From Vibrio cincinnatiensis (GTDB lineage Bacteria > Pseudomonadota > Gammaproteobacteria > Enterobacterales > Vibrionaceae): 64,000 bases of DNA. A program made the position numbers and the translations under genes. The stretch lies in assembly GCF_022113815.1 (NCBI RefSeq), contig NZ_SGOM01000013.1:1-64000 (forward strand). Reading direction: 5' to 3'. Shown piece after piece: positions 30,328 to 41,364 of the stretch; position 1 is the first letter of the stretch; each line of letters starts with the position of its first letter. Below the pieces are notes generated by a model. It made no database searches. It saw only the letters and a program-made list of their open reading frames with translations, and had not been told where the DNA came from.

Positions 30328-32739
30328 TTAATCAAGGTCTTTGATTTTTAAAATTAGATTAAAGGTTTGAGTTGTATTTCCATCAACATCCTCGATGGTA
30401 AAAAACTCTGGTTCAAGCGTGATTCGCCCTTCTTCTAAAAGATGGATTACCTCTGTTTCAATATCCTGTTCTTTTTGAAGCTGGCTAATGTGAGGGATAG
30501 TTAAATAAGACTCATCCGCGTAATCTTCTACTGCCTCGCTCACCGACTCTATAGTAATCGGCGTTGAGCTATCACCAGTCAGTCGCTCTGCAATAATTTT
30601 ACGAACCTCTTCCACTCCTTCGAGCTTGGCAAGCTCAGAGGTAGAGTCGACTACACCACGAACAATCACGCTCGCTTTAGCTCCGTTAAGTACCGCTCCT
30701 GTCTCTGATTCAGAGATGTAATTATATAAATGCTCCATATCAGAGTGCCCAAGCATCCAGCGTAGGGTATCCATGCCATCAAACCCTTTAGACCAGAAGA
30801 ATGCCATCGCAAAGAAGCGTCTTAGTTGGTGCTGACGAACGTAATTGCGACGGTATTCACTGTTTTCATACTTCACCAAATCAGTTTCGACGTAATCACA
30901 TAAAGCATCGAGATGTGCATTATAGGTTGTAGATTGTACTGGATTTAGATGGCTTCGGAGTGAATTTAAGTTGTTAAACAGCGATAACTTTCCATAGACC
31001 AAATTCAATTCACTGGCTTTGATATTAAATTGTTCAAGTTGCCAAATGAATCTAGCGATAGATAAAGGTATTGGTCTTTCTATTGTGGCATTTACACCCT
31101 TTGAGCCTGTTTTCTTTACCTTAAATATTAAATTGTACTCAGTCTTTGCTCCTTCTTTTGAAAAAGGGTCTACGTTGGGATATAAATTGCCATGTGACTT
31201 CAATTTGACTAACTCATCTTGTCGTCGTGCCATAATAGCTCCCACCAAGATCTGTAAAGAGCCTTGCAGCACTGAGAACAACTCAAATAGGCTTTCATTA
31301 GCTCTTATCCGTTCAAAGCGATTTTCAGTGCCTGTTACGAACCATTGAACCTGTTTTATACCTTTTCTTCGATATTCGTCACTCAGGCAACTGATAGCCT
31401 CCGTTTGAAACCAGTAACCCCGCATCGAGCTAGACATGCCTCGATGCAATTTTTCATCCCAAGCAGAGCTATCTGAGTGTGGACGGTAGGGGTTGGAGTG
31501 CTTCTCAGTAGACTTGCTTCTTGCCTTAGCAAGCATGGTGAGCACTTCGTCGAGCAAGGTAACCGAGCTTTCATCTCTAGGTAGGTGCTCTTTGGCAAAC
31601 TCATAGCATTGACGAATCAAATTAAACACAAACTTAGGCGGCAAGGTGCGTGTTCGCCCCATTTTTTTTAAACGGACTAACTGACTAATGCTGCTAGCAC
31701 TGACACGCTCGGACAGAATAGAGGGACTTGCAGCATCTTCACGCTCAAGGTTGGTATGAATTAATCTAATATTTTCAATGTATACTGAGATATGTTTCTG
31801 ATTCGTGCCTGTAGATGAGTCTTTATTCTCAACAGCTCGATACTCTGTGTTTTGTCTTGACTCTTTGAGTCGAAGTTCTGGATAGTTGGGGAAATTGATG
31901 TCGTGATAAAGTATCCTACCCTCAAATAACAGCTTACGGAGTACAGCAGAATTGCCATCATAATGAATACCCTCGCTCTTTTGATAATAACCTTGCTTGA
32001 AAAGCCAAGTGCACGCCTTATCTCTCGCAGTTAAAAATAAGATAGCCTCATCTTGAACAACATCTTGTGAAATATAGGGGTATTTTTCTTTAATCTTTTG
32101 AGCATCTGTATCAGAAACACCATGACAAGCATTGTCCAGTAATGCCTTGGTACGTTTATCAAGCTCGTACACCCCATGAAAACTTCCATGCTCAGCGAGT
32201 TGCATCAATATATTCAACCAAAAGTCATCATTCACATTTTGAAGGTGATATTTCGCAAGCTTTAATTCCTTCGAGTGCAGTAAGATAGCATTGATTAGGG
32301 AGATAACTCTGTTAGCCTTTTGATTAGCCATTACTGGACCAATCATCTTTCCACCGTTTTCAAGCGGGTTATCTACAGCTGTAATCCAGTATTTAAAACT
32401 GTTTAATAACTTCTGATGCTTTGTGTCAGTTAGTTTCTTTCCATCATCCAAGTAAATAGTGTCCCAATGTATCGTTTTTGGGGTTTTGCCAAATCTTAAT
32501 ACCCATTTATTTTCAGGAAAACTGGACTCTAACCACTCAGGTTGTCTTTCATCATAACCATATATACCCGTGTGGATATGGGTAATAATATCTAATGCTC
32601 GATAGTCATCATTAGCGACTGAATAATTTACAATATGTTCAAGTGCATCAGAACTTAGGCCATCAAGCATCGAGTTGTCTCGCACAATGCTTTCAATGAG
32701 ACTAGCAATGGAGGAATTGTCGATAACGACACTTAGCAT
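30328..32739 (-). CDS. Large tyrosine-recombinase-fold protein (second gene of operon)
   Basis: The 803-residue protein carries a phage-integrase catalytic fold in its C-terminal half. IMARRQDELVKLKS supplies the box I Arg, RQHQLRRFFAMAFFW supplies the His and Arg of box II, and LGHSDMEHLYNYIS supplies the His and the Tyr nucleophile. The long N-terminal region (about 1-450) has no motif I recognise. It overlaps the upstream gene by seven bases. Large recombinases of this type are characteristic of GInt and related multi-recombinase elements. Confidence 0.82.
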   Translation of the reverse strand: MLSVVIDNSSIASLIESIVRDNSMLDGLSSDALEHIVNYSVANDDYRALDIITHIHTGIYGYDERQPEWLESSFPENKWVLRFGKTPKTIHWDTIYLDDGKKLTDTKHQKLLNSFKYWITAVDNPLENGGKMIGPVMANQKANRVISLINAILLHSKELKLAKYHLQNVNDDFWLNILMQLAEHGSFHGVYELDKRTKALLDNACHGVSDTDAQKIKEKYPYISQDVVQDEAILFLTARDKACTWLFKQGYYQKSEGIHYDGNSAVLRKLLFEGRILYHDINFPNYPELRLKESRQNTEYRAVENKDSSTGTNQKHISVYIENIRLIHTNLEREDAASPSILSERVSASSISQLVRLKKMGRTRTLPPKFVFNLIRQCYEFAKEHLPRDESSVTLLDEVLTMLAKARSKSTEKHSNPYRPHSDSSAWDEKLHRGMSSSMRGYWFQTEAISCLSDEYRRKGIKQVQWFVTGTENRFERIRANESLFELFSVLQGSLQILVGAIMARRQDELVKLKSHGNLYPNVDPFSKEGAKTEYNLIFKVKKTGSKGVNATIERPIPLSIARFIWQLEQFNIKASELNLVYGKLSLFNNLNSLRSHLNPVQSTTYNAHLDALCDYVETDLVKYENSEYRRNYVRQHQLRRFFAMAFFWSKGFDGMDTLRWMLGHSDMEHLYNYISESETGAVLNGAKASVIVRGVVDSTSELAKLEGVEEVRKIIAERLTGDSSTPITIESVSEAVEDYADESYLTIPHISQLQKEQDIETEVIHLLEEGRITLEPEFFTIEDVDGNTTQTFNLILKIKDLD

Positions 32740-35078
32740 AGCAGCGCTCCTTTAATTGAATCGGCATCAAGCTTATTACTGGCTGCAATATCGAGCATTT
32801 CCATTAGAACAGCATCAGCACTATGGTTACCTGAATTTAAGGTATCTAAGATAAACACCGCAGACTGATACCAGTGGGAAACAACATCTAAAAAAGAACA
32901 CTCTTCATCACAACTCTCTACAATAAGGCGTATCACCATTAGTAGCTGCAAAAGAGAAGTGGAAATAGTATAGGTCAACTGGTCGAACTCTAAAGAGTCA
33001 GGGGGTTCATTATCAGTGGTATTCTGTTGGACAAAACCATGATCAAGATGTTCAGGAATATTACTGATACCATGATTTTTTAGGAATTCATCAATGTCGT
33101 CTGCGCTCATGTTAATAGCATCAAATCGATGCACTGACTCTTTCATTGCTTCAAGCAAAATAGCGCTCTGGAACTGACGTACCCAACGCCTATTAAAGAA
33201 GTCCATGAGTGGCTTAGGAAGATATGATGTCAGTAAGTTCGTATTTTTCTTTTCATGACCTAACGCTTCGGCAACCGCATCCATTGAGCGTGTTTCCAGA
33301 TAAATCTGGAAACCACGGTGTCGTCTAATCGATCGCAATGAATGGATGTCAGAAATAGCTTGTGCATCTGCTTGGCTAATATCGCAACTCTTATCAAAGA
33401 GCGATTTATCTTGAAGCCAGTCATAGAAATCATCAGCAGTGTGAAGAGTAGTATTAAGATCTTTTAGGCAAGTCGCATTGGAGTGGGTAGCGGTTAAAAT
33501 CATTTTTCGCCAATCCACATTCCCCTTATTCTTTAGGTATTCACGCGCTATGTGGGTATGTTGTATCAAGAACTCTACTATAGATTTAGAAAACTCGTTG
33601 AGCACTACCTCTTGTTGCGCATTGATTACTCCTTTGCGTGATTTGTAACTTACTGCTATATACTGATTGCCAACCTGTTTATAGCCCACCTCATTACCAT
33701 GCGTATCAAATAGTTCCCACTTTGCTAGCCAAGAAGGTGTGATCAAAGGATGTTCCATCACAAGTAATGTCAAAAGAGCATTCAGCGTTGATTTATTGGG
33801 TAGGTTTAACTCTTTGTTAAATTGTTTAGCATTACCGAAAAAACCCAAATATTTCAGATAGTTTTTCTTTGCTCCTATACCGTGTGCGTAAAACGTTGCA
33901 ACTGTGTTGTTTAGATTATCTTCACCAACAATATTGTAGTACTGACTGAACCCCAAAGTACTTTGCAGCGGTTTAACTGAGCCATTTTTTTTAAAGGCTT
34001 TATTCCTAATTTCTCGATCTAAAAGCTCCTTAAACTTCAAAAGGCATACATGCCTGATATGCGCCATGTCTCGATCTACACGTTGCTGAATAACTAAAAC
34101 AGCTTCTTCATCTTTAATTCTACTTGGGATATTGAAAAACCATCGATTGCTTTCTTTCTGTGTCGCATTGCCACCAACTGAAAAAATAGGTGCTGAACTT
34201 TTGGGGTCTTTCCAGTCTGGAACGATAAATGGCTTGTGAGGCTCATCAAAGACACCAGTATTGATAAAGCAGTCTGTATAAAAGTTAATGATATTACGCC
34301 ACCGACTGTGAAAGTAATTAGGGCAGTTCAGAGCCGCTTGAGAGCGCACAAAAAGCACTTTAAACACTTTATGAAAAAAGGGCTGAACACACTTGCGACT
34401 CAGGTAGGTTTCTATTGTAATACCATCCCGCTCGACATAAACGACTGACATACCGACAAAAAGCTGTTTGAAGCCGTTCAAAATATTACTTAGAGATGAA
34501 GATTTTTGTTTAGAGGCATAGTTTTTTAGAGCTAGATGAACTTTATTTGTAAAATCCTCGCCAAAATTCACATAGAGTGTATCAAGATGAACCTCAAGGC
34601 ATTGATTTTCTTTTGATACCACCTGCCACCCTTTCAGGTAATCAGCTTTTGTTTTATCTATATTAAGCTTGCTAAATTGTGCCGTACACTTCAAAACATC
34701 TTCTGTAACTTTGACAGATGATAGCTTTATTTCATCCAAGCTTAAGTGCTTATCTTGTGCGATGTGGTTATAAATTTTTTTGAAGTGGTGGCATAGGACG
34801 TATTTACGTTTAAGATTGATGCCATCGATGCCATAAACGAACCCAATGAGCGAATAAAAGTGCGCATTGAACAAGTTTGAGTCATTCAAAATTTTAAAAG
34901 CCGTGTAGTTGCCTTCTTCAACCAAATAACAGTAAGCAGCATAAACATTCAACACTGGCTGAACGCACCTTATTGAGACTGAGGATTCAGCAGCAGAGAC
35001 TAGGTAGTTAGAGTATTCCTCGGACAGTGCGGAATTTAACAAAGAAAGCTCATTTAGTGTTTTTATATTCACAACCAA
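32733..35078 (-). CDS. Large tyrosine-recombinase-like protein (first gene of operon)
   Basis: The 781-residue protein ends in a divergent integrase fold: DIHSLRSIRRHRGF gives the box II His-x-x-Arg, and LGHEKKNTNLLTSYLP gives the His and a candidate Tyr. A box I Arg is not obvious to me, so it may be a structural partner. The reading frame opens at TTG (35078), with GTG at 35072 also possible. It lies about 150 bases inside the right end of the island and heads the four-gene operon reading inward. The leader contains TTGACAG and TGTCA repeats that could be recombinase or promoter sites. Confidence 0.78.
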   Translation of the reverse strand: MVVNIKTLNELSLLNSALSEEYSNYLVSAAESSVSIRCVQPVLNVYAAYCYLVEEGNYTAFKILNDSNLFNAHFYSLIGFVYGIDGINLKRKYVLCHHFKKIYNHIAQDKHLSLDEIKLSSVKVTEDVLKCTAQFSKLNIDKTKADYLKGWQVVSKENQCLEVHLDTLYVNFGEDFTNKVHLALKNYASKQKSSSLSNILNGFKQLFVGMSVVYVERDGITIETYLSRKCVQPFFHKVFKVLFVRSQAALNCPNYFHSRWRNIINFYTDCFINTGVFDEPHKPFIVPDWKDPKSSAPIFSVGGNATQKESNRWFFNIPSRIKDEEAVLVIQQRVDRDMAHIRHVCLLKFKELLDREIRNKAFKKNGSVKPLQSTLGFSQYYNIVGEDNLNNTVATFYAHGIGAKKNYLKYLGFFGNAKQFNKELNLPNKSTLNALLTLLVMEHPLITPSWLAKWELFDTHGNEVGYKQVGNQYIAVSYKSRKGVINAQQEVVLNEFSKSIVEFLIQHTHIAREYLKNKGNVDWRKMILTATHSNATCLKDLNTTLHTADDFYDWLQDKSLFDKSCDISQADAQAISDIHSLRSIRRHRGFQIYLETRSMDAVAEALGHEKKNTNLLTSYLPKPLMDFFNRRWVRQFQSAILLEAMKESVHRFDAINMSADDIDEFLKNHGISNIPEHLDHGFVQQNTTDNEPPDSLEFDQLTYTISTSLLQLLMVIRLIVESCDEECSFLDVVSHWYQSAVFILDTLNSGNHSADAVLMEMLDIAASNKLDADSIKGALLC

Positions 35079-35224
35079 ACCCCATAGATTGACAGCTAAT
35101 ATTTAACGTAGATGTCAGTGTGAATATTGTCAAAGTAAAAAAAGAGAATATTAATTGATTAAAATGATTTTATTCAATAAGTTAATGTTGATTTGACTTT
35201 TTTTTGTTATTGGGATTTCATGCC

Positions 35225-36137
35225 TTTCATCTAAAAAAAGCAAACCATTATGTGCTAGAGAAATTTCTCCTGGCCTTGGAATCGTCCCCCCACCCACTAG
35301 TGCAGCCATCGAACTAGAATGATGAGGAGAACGAAAAGGTCTCAACTTCCAATTATGCTGGTTAATATATTGCTCCGTGAGCGAAGCAACCGATGCGGTT
35401 TCCATCGCCTCTTCATCGCTCATTTCGGGTAATAAATCACACAAGCGCGAAGCTAACATCGTTTTTCCAGTTCCAGGCGGGCCAAGAAACAATAAGTTAT
35501 GACTCCCTGCCGCCGCAATTTCTAATGCTCGCTTCCCTTGCTGCTGACCAATAATATCTTGTAGATCGCGCTGATGATTCAACGGTTGATGCTGTTTATC
35601 ACTTTGAAAAAGCGTCAACGTTTTCTGACCACACAGATCCGCACAAACCTCAAGGAGTGTCTGTGCGGATTTATGCTGCCCCTCGCTCACTAGTGCAGCC
35701 TGATCCCCATTATCTTGTGGTACCACTAAACTGCGTTTGGCTTTATGAGCGGCCAAAGCGGCGGGTAAAACCCCTTTTATCCGCCGAATTTCACCGGATA
35801 AAGCCAGTTCCCCAATAAATTCATAACGTTCAAGATGAAGAAGTGGTAATTGCTCTGAAGCGGCTAAAATACCTAATGCGATCGGCAAATCAAACCGCCC
35901 CCCTTCTTTGGGTAGATCCGCAGGTGCTAAATTTACGGTTATGCGTTTGGCGGGAAATTCAAAGCGAGAATTAATGATGGCACTACGCACTCGATCCCGA
36001 GACTCTTTCACCGTAGTTTCCGGCAACCCAACCAGATTGAATCCGGGCATGCCGTTACTGATATGAACTTCAACAGTCACCACTGGCGCTTGAACCCCAA
36101 TACTGGCTCGACTATGGATAATCGCAAGTCCCATCAC
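35225..36137 (-). pseudogene. comM: comM, N-terminal part (split by island 1)
   Basis: These codons encode the N-terminal part of ComM, starting MGLAIIHSRASIG, with ChlI-like N-terminal domain and Walker A GPPGTGKTMLASRL. The gene is cut just after the Walker B sequence GLLFLDE. Past the junction the frame runs about 24 codons into island DNA and stops at 35151. The missing remainder lies at 20828-21447. The AAA+ site is therefore separated from its sensor and arginine finger, and the protein should be dead. Confidence 0.95.
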
Positions 36138-36333
36138 TTTCCTTAGATATCACAATAAAAAATTCAACAAGCCAGATAAAGAAAACTCAGGCCCTGAAAG
36201 ATATATAGCGGCTAAGAACCATGCAAGAATGTGAAAAAAGAATGAGTTTTTGCTTGTCATGTAACAGAGATGTGTGATACCACTAGAGACGCAAACAATT
36301 TCGTACCATAGTACGACAACAAATAGAACAGAT

Positions 36334-36426
36334 ATGATGAATTTAAGCGCTCACTTTAACTCACTGATTAGCCTGCTTATCGTGGTCATTATTCGGACCG
36401 CGCGGGGGCTTGTGGGCGCAAAATAA
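36334..36426 (+). CDS. ilvL: ilv operon leader peptide IlvL
   Basis: A 30-codon frame begins ATG ATG AAT and contains clusters of the regulatory amino acids, with Leu-Ile-Ser-Leu-Leu-Ile-Val-Val-Ile-Ile in a row and Leu-Val near the end. It stops 18 bases before a strong hairpin. When charged Leu, Ile and Val tRNAs are scarce, the ribosome should stall here and prevent the terminator from forming. The short frame escapes ordinary gene calling. Confidence 0.92.
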   Translation: MMNLSAHFNSLISLLIVVIIRTARGLVGAK

Positions 36427-36444
36427 CACACAGATTCAAAAAAA

Positions 36445-36475
36445 CCCCCGCACTGAAAAGTCCGGGGGTTTTTTT
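36445..36475 (+). terminator. ilvGMEDA attenuator
   Basis: CCCCCG-C-ACT pairs with AGT-C-CGGGGG around GAAA, followed by seven T. It stands between ilvL and ilvG and is the regulated terminator of the operon. Confidence 0.92.
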
Positions 36476-36612
36476 ACAACTATTGTGAATAAAAAAGCCA
36501 TGTCGTTTTATTTTTGAACATGACATAACAGGAAGAATGGGGAGCCGCACATGACGTGCATAAAAAATATAACCAATGACAGCAACATCGGTTGCCGACA
36601 GGGAGGTTTACG

Positions 36613-38259
36613 ATGACAGGAGCACAACTAGTCGTAGCCGCATTAAAACAGCAGGGAATCAAAACCGTTTTTGGTTATCCGGGGGGGGCCATCATGCCTA
36701 TTTATGATGCGCTATATGATGGGGGGGTCGAGCATATTCTATGCCGCCATGAACAAGGTGCTGCAATGGCGGCCATTGGAATGGCCAGATCAACGCAAGA
36801 AGTTGCCGTTTGTATGGCCACCTCCGGCCCAGGAGCCACCAACCTCGTTACCGGACTGGCCGATGCTTTTTTAGATTCCGTTCCGTTGGTGGCCATCACC
36901 GGCCAAGTTGCCAGTTCTCATATTGGCACGGATGCTTTCCAAGAAATGGATGTGATTGGTATGTCACTGGCATGTACCAAACACAGCTACCTCGTTACCG
37001 ATATTAATGAGCTTGCACCCACTTTAGCCGAAGCTTTTGAAGTGGCTAAAACCGGACGACCTGGGCCGGTTATCGTTGATATCGCTAAAGATGTTCAACT
37101 TGGTCAAGCGCCAGTTTCTATCCTTCCCGATTTTACTCCTCCCGAAATACCACAGGTCGATCCGGAACAATTGAGCAAAGCTCAGCAGTTACTGGCTCAG
37201 TCAAAACGCCCAGTGCTTTATGTTGGGGGAGGCGTCCAACTCGCAAAAGCGACCGAGACCGTACGCGAATTTTTACGCCAAAACCCCATGCCTTCCGTGA
37301 GTACTTTAAAAGGACTGGGAACCATTGAACGCCATGATCCACACTATCTGGGCATGCTTGGCATGCATGGCACAAAAGCGGCGAACTTAGTGGTTCAAGA
37401 GAGCGATCTTCTGATCGTCGTCGGGGCTAGATTCGATGACCGAGTGACAGGAAAGCTAGACACCTTTGCCCCTCATGCTCAGGTTATCCATATTGATATT
37501 GATGCCGCTGAATTTAATAAATTGCGCTGCGCTAATGCGGCCTTACGCGGTGATATTAACGTTATTCTGCCACAGCTAAAAACCAGCCAAGATCTCACGC
37601 CTTGGGCGCATCATAGCGAAAGCCTACGTCAAGGGTTTAAGTGGCGGTATGACCATCCCGGAGAAGCCATTTATGCGCCTCTGCTCCTAAAACAGTTATC
37701 CGATATGATGCCTGACTCTGCCATCGTGTCGACCGATGTGGGTCAACACCAAATGTGGGCAGCACAACATATTCAACCCAGAGCGCCTCAAAACTTCATC
37801 TCATCAGCAGGGTTAGGCACCATGGGATTTGGATTACCCGCAGCCATGGGAGCATCGGTCGCTCGCCCAGACGATCAATCCATCCTTATTTCTGGCGATG
37901 GGTCTTTTATGATGAATGTGCAAGAGCTAGGAACCCTCAAACGCCGCCAGATCCCAGTCAAAATGGTGCTGTTGAATAACCAACGATTAGGTATGGTACG
38001 TCAATGGCAATCCCTCTTTTTTGATGGTCGACACAGTGAAACGATTTTAGATGACAATCCTGATTTCGTTATGCTGGCTCAAGCGTTCGATATTCCGGGC
38101 AAAACTATCACCAAGAAAGAAGAAGTTGAACCCGCACTTAAAGAGATGATCGCAAGCAAAACTGCCTATTTATTACATGTTTTGATTGATGAAGAAGAAA
38201 ATGTCTGGCCACTGGTTCCACCGGGTGCGTCCAACAACGATATGTTAGAAAACACCTAG
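36613..38259 (+). CDS. ilvG: Acetolactate synthase II, large subunit
   Basis: IlvG condenses pyruvate with pyruvate or 2-oxobutyrate, the first common step of branched-chain amino acid synthesis. The 548-residue protein has the three TPP-enzyme domains. [10 protein letters not shown] and the catalytic Glu in [10 protein letters not shown] lie in the first, the FAD/middle domain follows, and the TPP-binding [18 protein letters not shown] is in the last. ATG 36613 follows GGGAGG and gives the family start [12 protein letters not shown]. The frame is intact, unlike the ilvG frameshift of E. coli K-12. Confidence 0.96.
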   Translation: MTGAQLVVAALKQQGIKTVFGYPGGAIMPIYDALYDGGVEHILCRHEQGAAMAAIGMARSTQEVAVCMATSGPGATNLVTGLADAFLDSVPLVAITGQVASSHIGTDAFQEMDVIGMSLACTKHSYLVTDINELAPTLAEAFEVAKTGRPGPVIVDIAKDVQLGQAPVSILPDFTPPEIPQVDPEQLSKAQQLLAQSKRPVLYVGGGVQLAKATETVREFLRQNPMPSVSTLKGLGTIERHDPHYLGMLGMHGTKAANLVVQESDLLIVVGARFDDRVTGKLDTFAPHAQVIHIDIDAAEFNKLRCANAALRGDINVILPQLKTSQDLTPWAHHSESLRQGFKWRYDHPGEAIYAPLLLKQLSDMMPDSAIVSTDVGQHQMWAAQHIQPRAPQNFISSAGLGTMGFGLPAAMGASVARPDDQSILISGDGSFMMNVQELGTLKRRQIPVKMVLLNNQRLGMVRQWQSLFFDGRHSETILDDNPDFVMLAQAFDIPGKTITKKEEVEPALKEMIASKTAYLLHVLIDEEENVWPLVPPGASNNDMLENT

Positions 38260-38269
38260 GAGACTCACC

Positions 38270-38554
38270 ATGCAAAGATACTTACTGGATATCAAAGCCG
38301 ATGATAAACCCGTATTGCTAGAGCGAGTACTGCGTGTGGTTCGCCATCGTGGATTTATCATTAAACAAGTGGCCGCAACACAAAACCACGCAAGCCATGT
38401 CGCCAGCGTAGAAATCATTGTCGATAGCGATCGGCCAATCACCACGTTGACCAATCAAATTGAAAAATTATGGGATGTTCGTTCTGTTGATGTCACCACC
38501 ATTAGTAGTAATGAATTGCCCAATAACAATTTACAACAAAAAATTTGTGCTTAA
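38270..38554 (+). CDS. ilvM: Acetolactate synthase II, small regulatory subunit
   Basis: The 94-residue protein is a single ACT domain (YLLDIKADDKPVLLERVLRVVRHRGF) that supports and regulates IlvG. It lies ten bases after ilvG and 11 before ilvE, in the canonical ilvGMEDA order. Confidence 0.95.
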   Translation: MQRYLLDIKADDKPVLLERVLRVVRHRGFIIKQVAATQNHASHVASVEIIVDSDRPITTLTNQIEKLWDVRSVDVTTISSNELPNNNLQQKICA

Positions 38555-38565
38555 GGAAGGCAAAC

Positions 38566-39504
38566 ATGGCAACAAAAACTGCAGATTATATTTGGTTTAA
38601 TGGTGAAATGATGCCGTGGGAAAATGCGACGGTTCACGTATTAACTCATGCAATGCACTATGGTACCTCTGTTTTTGAAGGAGTACGCTGTTATAACACT
38701 CCGAAAGGCCCGATCATTTTCCGTCATCGTGAGCATGCTCAGCGTTTAGCCGATTCTGCAAAAATTTATCGTTTCCCGATTCCTTACTCAATAGAAGAGA
38801 TCATGGAAGCGACACGTGAAACACTCCGCATGAATAAACTCGATAATGCTTATATTCGCCCATTAGCGTTTGTAGGGAATGTCGGGCTAGGCGTTTGCCC
38901 TCCTAACGGTACAGAAATGGATCTGATCATCGCCGCTTTCCCTTGGGGCGCTTATCTCGGTGAAGAAGCGCTAGAAAATGGTGTTGATGCGATGATCTCC
39001 AGTTGGCATCGTGCAGCGCCGAATACCATTCCAACGGCCGCAAAAGCCGGAGGGAACTACTTATCCTCTCTACTGGTTGGTGGTGAAGCGCGACGTCATG
39101 GCTATGCGGAAGGCATTGCATTAAGTGTGGATGGCTACTTATCAGAAGGGGCCGGCGAAAATATTTTCGTTATCAAAAACGGGGTTATTCTTACTCCGCC
39201 AACGACCAGCTCCATTCTCCCCGGCATCACCCGTGATTCCATAATAACGCTCGCTCAAGAACAAGGGTATGAAGTTCGTGAAGTCAACATCGCTCGTGAA
39301 GCCCTTTACCTTGCTGACGAGATTTTCATGACTGGTACAGCCGCTGAAATTGTTCCAGTACGCAGTGTAGATAAAATCACGGTAGGTGCGGGTAAACGCG
39401 GCCCAATCACTAAAGCAATGCAGGAAGCCTACTTTGGCCTATTCAATGGCACCACGGAAGATAAGTGGGGCTGGTTAGATTATGTATACCCACAAGATAA
39501 GTAA
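38566..39504 (+). CDS. ilvE: Branched-chain amino acid aminotransferase
   Basis: IlvE transaminates the final keto acids to Leu, Ile and Val with PLP. The 312-residue fold type IV enzyme shows HALHYG-like [12 protein letters not shown] near 32-43, the PLP Lys in [13 protein letters not shown], and [13 protein letters not shown] 38566 follows AAGGAAGG, while the longer frame starting seven codons upstream is not the family start. Confidence 0.97.
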   Translation: MATKTADYIWFNGEMMPWENATVHVLTHAMHYGTSVFEGVRCYNTPKGPIIFRHREHAQRLADSAKIYRFPIPYSIEEIMEATRETLRMNKLDNAYIRPLAFVGNVGLGVCPPNGTEMDLIIAAFPWGAYLGEEALENGVDAMISSWHRAAPNTIPTAAKAGGNYLSSLLVGGEARRHGYAEGIALSVDGYLSEGAGENIFVIKNGVILTPPTTSSILPGITRDSIITLAQEQGYEVREVNIAREALYLADEIFMTGTAAEIVPVRSVDKITVGAGKRGPITKAMQEAYFGLFNGTTEDKWGWLDYVYPQDK

Positions 39505-39518
39505 AAGGACGACAAACA

Positions 39519-41360
39519 ATGCCAAAATATAGATCCGCCACCACAACTCATGGACGTAATATGGCTGGTGCCCGCGCATTGTGGCGCGCCACAGGAGTGA
39601 AAGAAGAAGATTTCGGAAAACCGATCATTGCCGTTGTGAACTCCTTTACTCAATTTGTTCCCGGTCACGTACACCTCAAAGATCTCGGCCAACTGGTTGC
39701 TCGGGAAATTGAAGCCGCTGGTGGTATCGCCAAAGAATTCAACACTATTGCTGTCGATGATGGTATCGCTATGGGACATGGCGGTATGCTCTATTCACTG
39801 CCTTCACGGGAACTCATTGCAGACTCAGTTGAATACATGGTTAACGCACACTGCGCTGATGCTATGGTGTGCATTTCGAACTGTGACAAAATTACTCCGG
39901 GAATGTTGATGGCCTCACTACGCCTGAATATCCCCGTTATTTTTGTCTCTGGCGGCCCAATGGAAGCAGGGAAAACCAAGCTTTCTGATCAAATCATCAA
40001 ATTGGATCTGGTCGATGCCATGATTCAAGGTGCTGATCCCAAAGTTTCTGATGAACAGAGTGAGCAAATAGAACGCTCCGCTTGCCCGACTTGTGGCTCT
40101 TGTTCTGGTATGTTTACCGCCAACTCGATGAACTGCTTAACCGAAGCTCTTGGCCTTTCTCAACCGGGGAATGGTTCGCTCCTCGCGACTCATAAAGATC
40201 GCCAAGAACTGTTCTTAAACGCTGGTCGTCGCATTGTAGAACTGACCAAACGTTACTACGAGCAAGATGACTCATCGGCGTTGCCACGTAATATTGCCAA
40301 CAAAGCTGCATTTGAAAACGCCATGGCGTTAGACATTGCAATGGGCGGTTCAACCAATACCGTTCTACATCTACTGGCTGCCGCTCAAGAAGGTGAAGTC
40401 GATTTTGATATGACCGATATCGACCGTATGTCACGTCAAGTCCCTCACTTATGTAAAGTGGCCCCCTCTACTCAAAAATACCATATGGAAGATGTGCATC
40501 GCGCTGGCGGTGTGATGGGTATTCTGGGGGAATTAAATCGAGCAGGGCTACTCAATGCGCAGACCAAAACCGTCTTAGGTTTAACGCTCGAAGAGCAATT
40601 AGCTCAGTATGACATCATGCAAACTCATTCCGAGCAGATAAAAGAATTCTACCGCGCAGGACCGGCCGGCATTCGTACCACACAAGCCTTTTCCCAAGAT
40701 TGCCGCTGGGAAAGCTTAGATGATGATCGCACCGAAGGCTGTATTCGCAACCAAGCTCACGCCTTTAGCCAAGATGGTGGCTTAGCAGTACTAAAAGGCA
40801 ATATCGCCCTTGATGGCTGCATTGTAAAAACCGCTGGAGTGGATGAAAGTATTCTGACCTTTACTGGTCCAGCCGTTGTTTTTGAAAGCCAAGAAACGGC
40901 GGTTGAAGGCATTCTCGGTGGTCAAGTTAAAGCTGGCGATGTGGTGGTGATCCGCTACGAAGGCCCCAAAGGAGGCCCTGGTATGCAAGAAATGCTCTAT
41001 CCAACCACCTATCTAAAATCCATGGGACTGGGCAAAGAGTGTGCGCTGCTCACCGATGGTCGTTTTTCTGGCGGCACATCGGGCCTTTCTATTGGTCACG
41101 CCTCTCCAGAAGCCGCCAATGGTGGTACCATCGGTTTAGTCAAAACCGGCGATATTATTGCTATCGATATACCAAATCGAACCATTACCCTAAATGTGTC
41201 GGAAGCGGAACTGGCAGAACGGCGCGAGAAGCAAGATCAACAAGGATGGAAACCCGAAAGCCGCCAACGTGAGGTCTCTTTTGCACTGAAAGCTTACGCA
41301 AGTATGGCCACCAGCGCAGATAAAGGGGCGGTACGCGATAAATCTAAGCTTGAGGGGTAG
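39519..41360 (+). CDS. ilvD: Dihydroxy-acid dehydratase
   Basis: IlvD dehydrates dihydroxy acids to keto acids with an iron-sulfur cluster. The 613 residues include [15 protein letters not shown], the cluster Cys in [15 protein letters not shown] and [17 protein letters not shown], and the GRFSGGTSG motif in the C-terminal half. It is 14 bases after ilvE and four before ilvA. Confidence 0.97.
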   Translation: MPKYRSATTTHGRNMAGARALWRATGVKEEDFGKPIIAVVNSFTQFVPGHVHLKDLGQLVAREIEAAGGIAKEFNTIAVDDGIAMGHGGMLYSLPSRELIADSVEYMVNAHCADAMVCISNCDKITPGMLMASLRLNIPVIFVSGGPMEAGKTKLSDQIIKLDLVDAMIQGADPKVSDEQSEQIERSACPTCGSCSGMFTANSMNCLTEALGLSQPGNGSLLATHKDRQELFLNAGRRIVELTKRYYEQDDSSALPRNIANKAAFENAMALDIAMGGSTNTVLHLLAAAQEGEVDFDMTDIDRMSRQVPHLCKVAPSTQKYHMEDVHRAGGVMGILGELNRAGLLNAQTKTVLGLTLEEQLAQYDIMQTHSEQIKEFYRAGPAGIRTTQAFSQDCRWESLDDDRTEGCIRNQAHAFSQDGGLAVLKGNIALDGCIVKTAGVDESILTFTGPAVVFESQETAVEGILGGQVKAGDVVVIRYEGPKGGPGMQEMLYPTTYLKSMGLGKECALLTDGRFSGGTSGLSIGHASPEAANGGTIGLVKTGDIIAIDIPNRTITLNVSEAELAERREKQDQQGWKPESRQREVSFALKAYASMATSADKGAVRDKSKLEG

Positions 41361-41364
41361 CCGG

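Larger units (their letters stand above)
21448..35224. mobile_element. GInt-type genomic island inserted in comM
   Basis: The 13.8-kb insert interrupts comM and shares only TTT with the target at the two joints (21445-21447 and 35225-35227). The right end carries an operon of three tyrosine-recombinase-fold proteins plus a small coiled-coil protein (28425-35078). The middle is cargo, and the left end is a short A/T-rich non-coding stretch. This three-part layout matches the published GInt class (ginABCD operon, cargo, AT-rich end). The assignment is by architecture and motif, not by alignment. Cargo genes are visibly more A/T-rich than the flanking backbone. Confidence 0.8.

Noticed and set aside
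31019..31348. 109-codon frame opposite the 803-residue recombinase
   Set aside because: Antisense shadow of a conserved coding region without any start signal.
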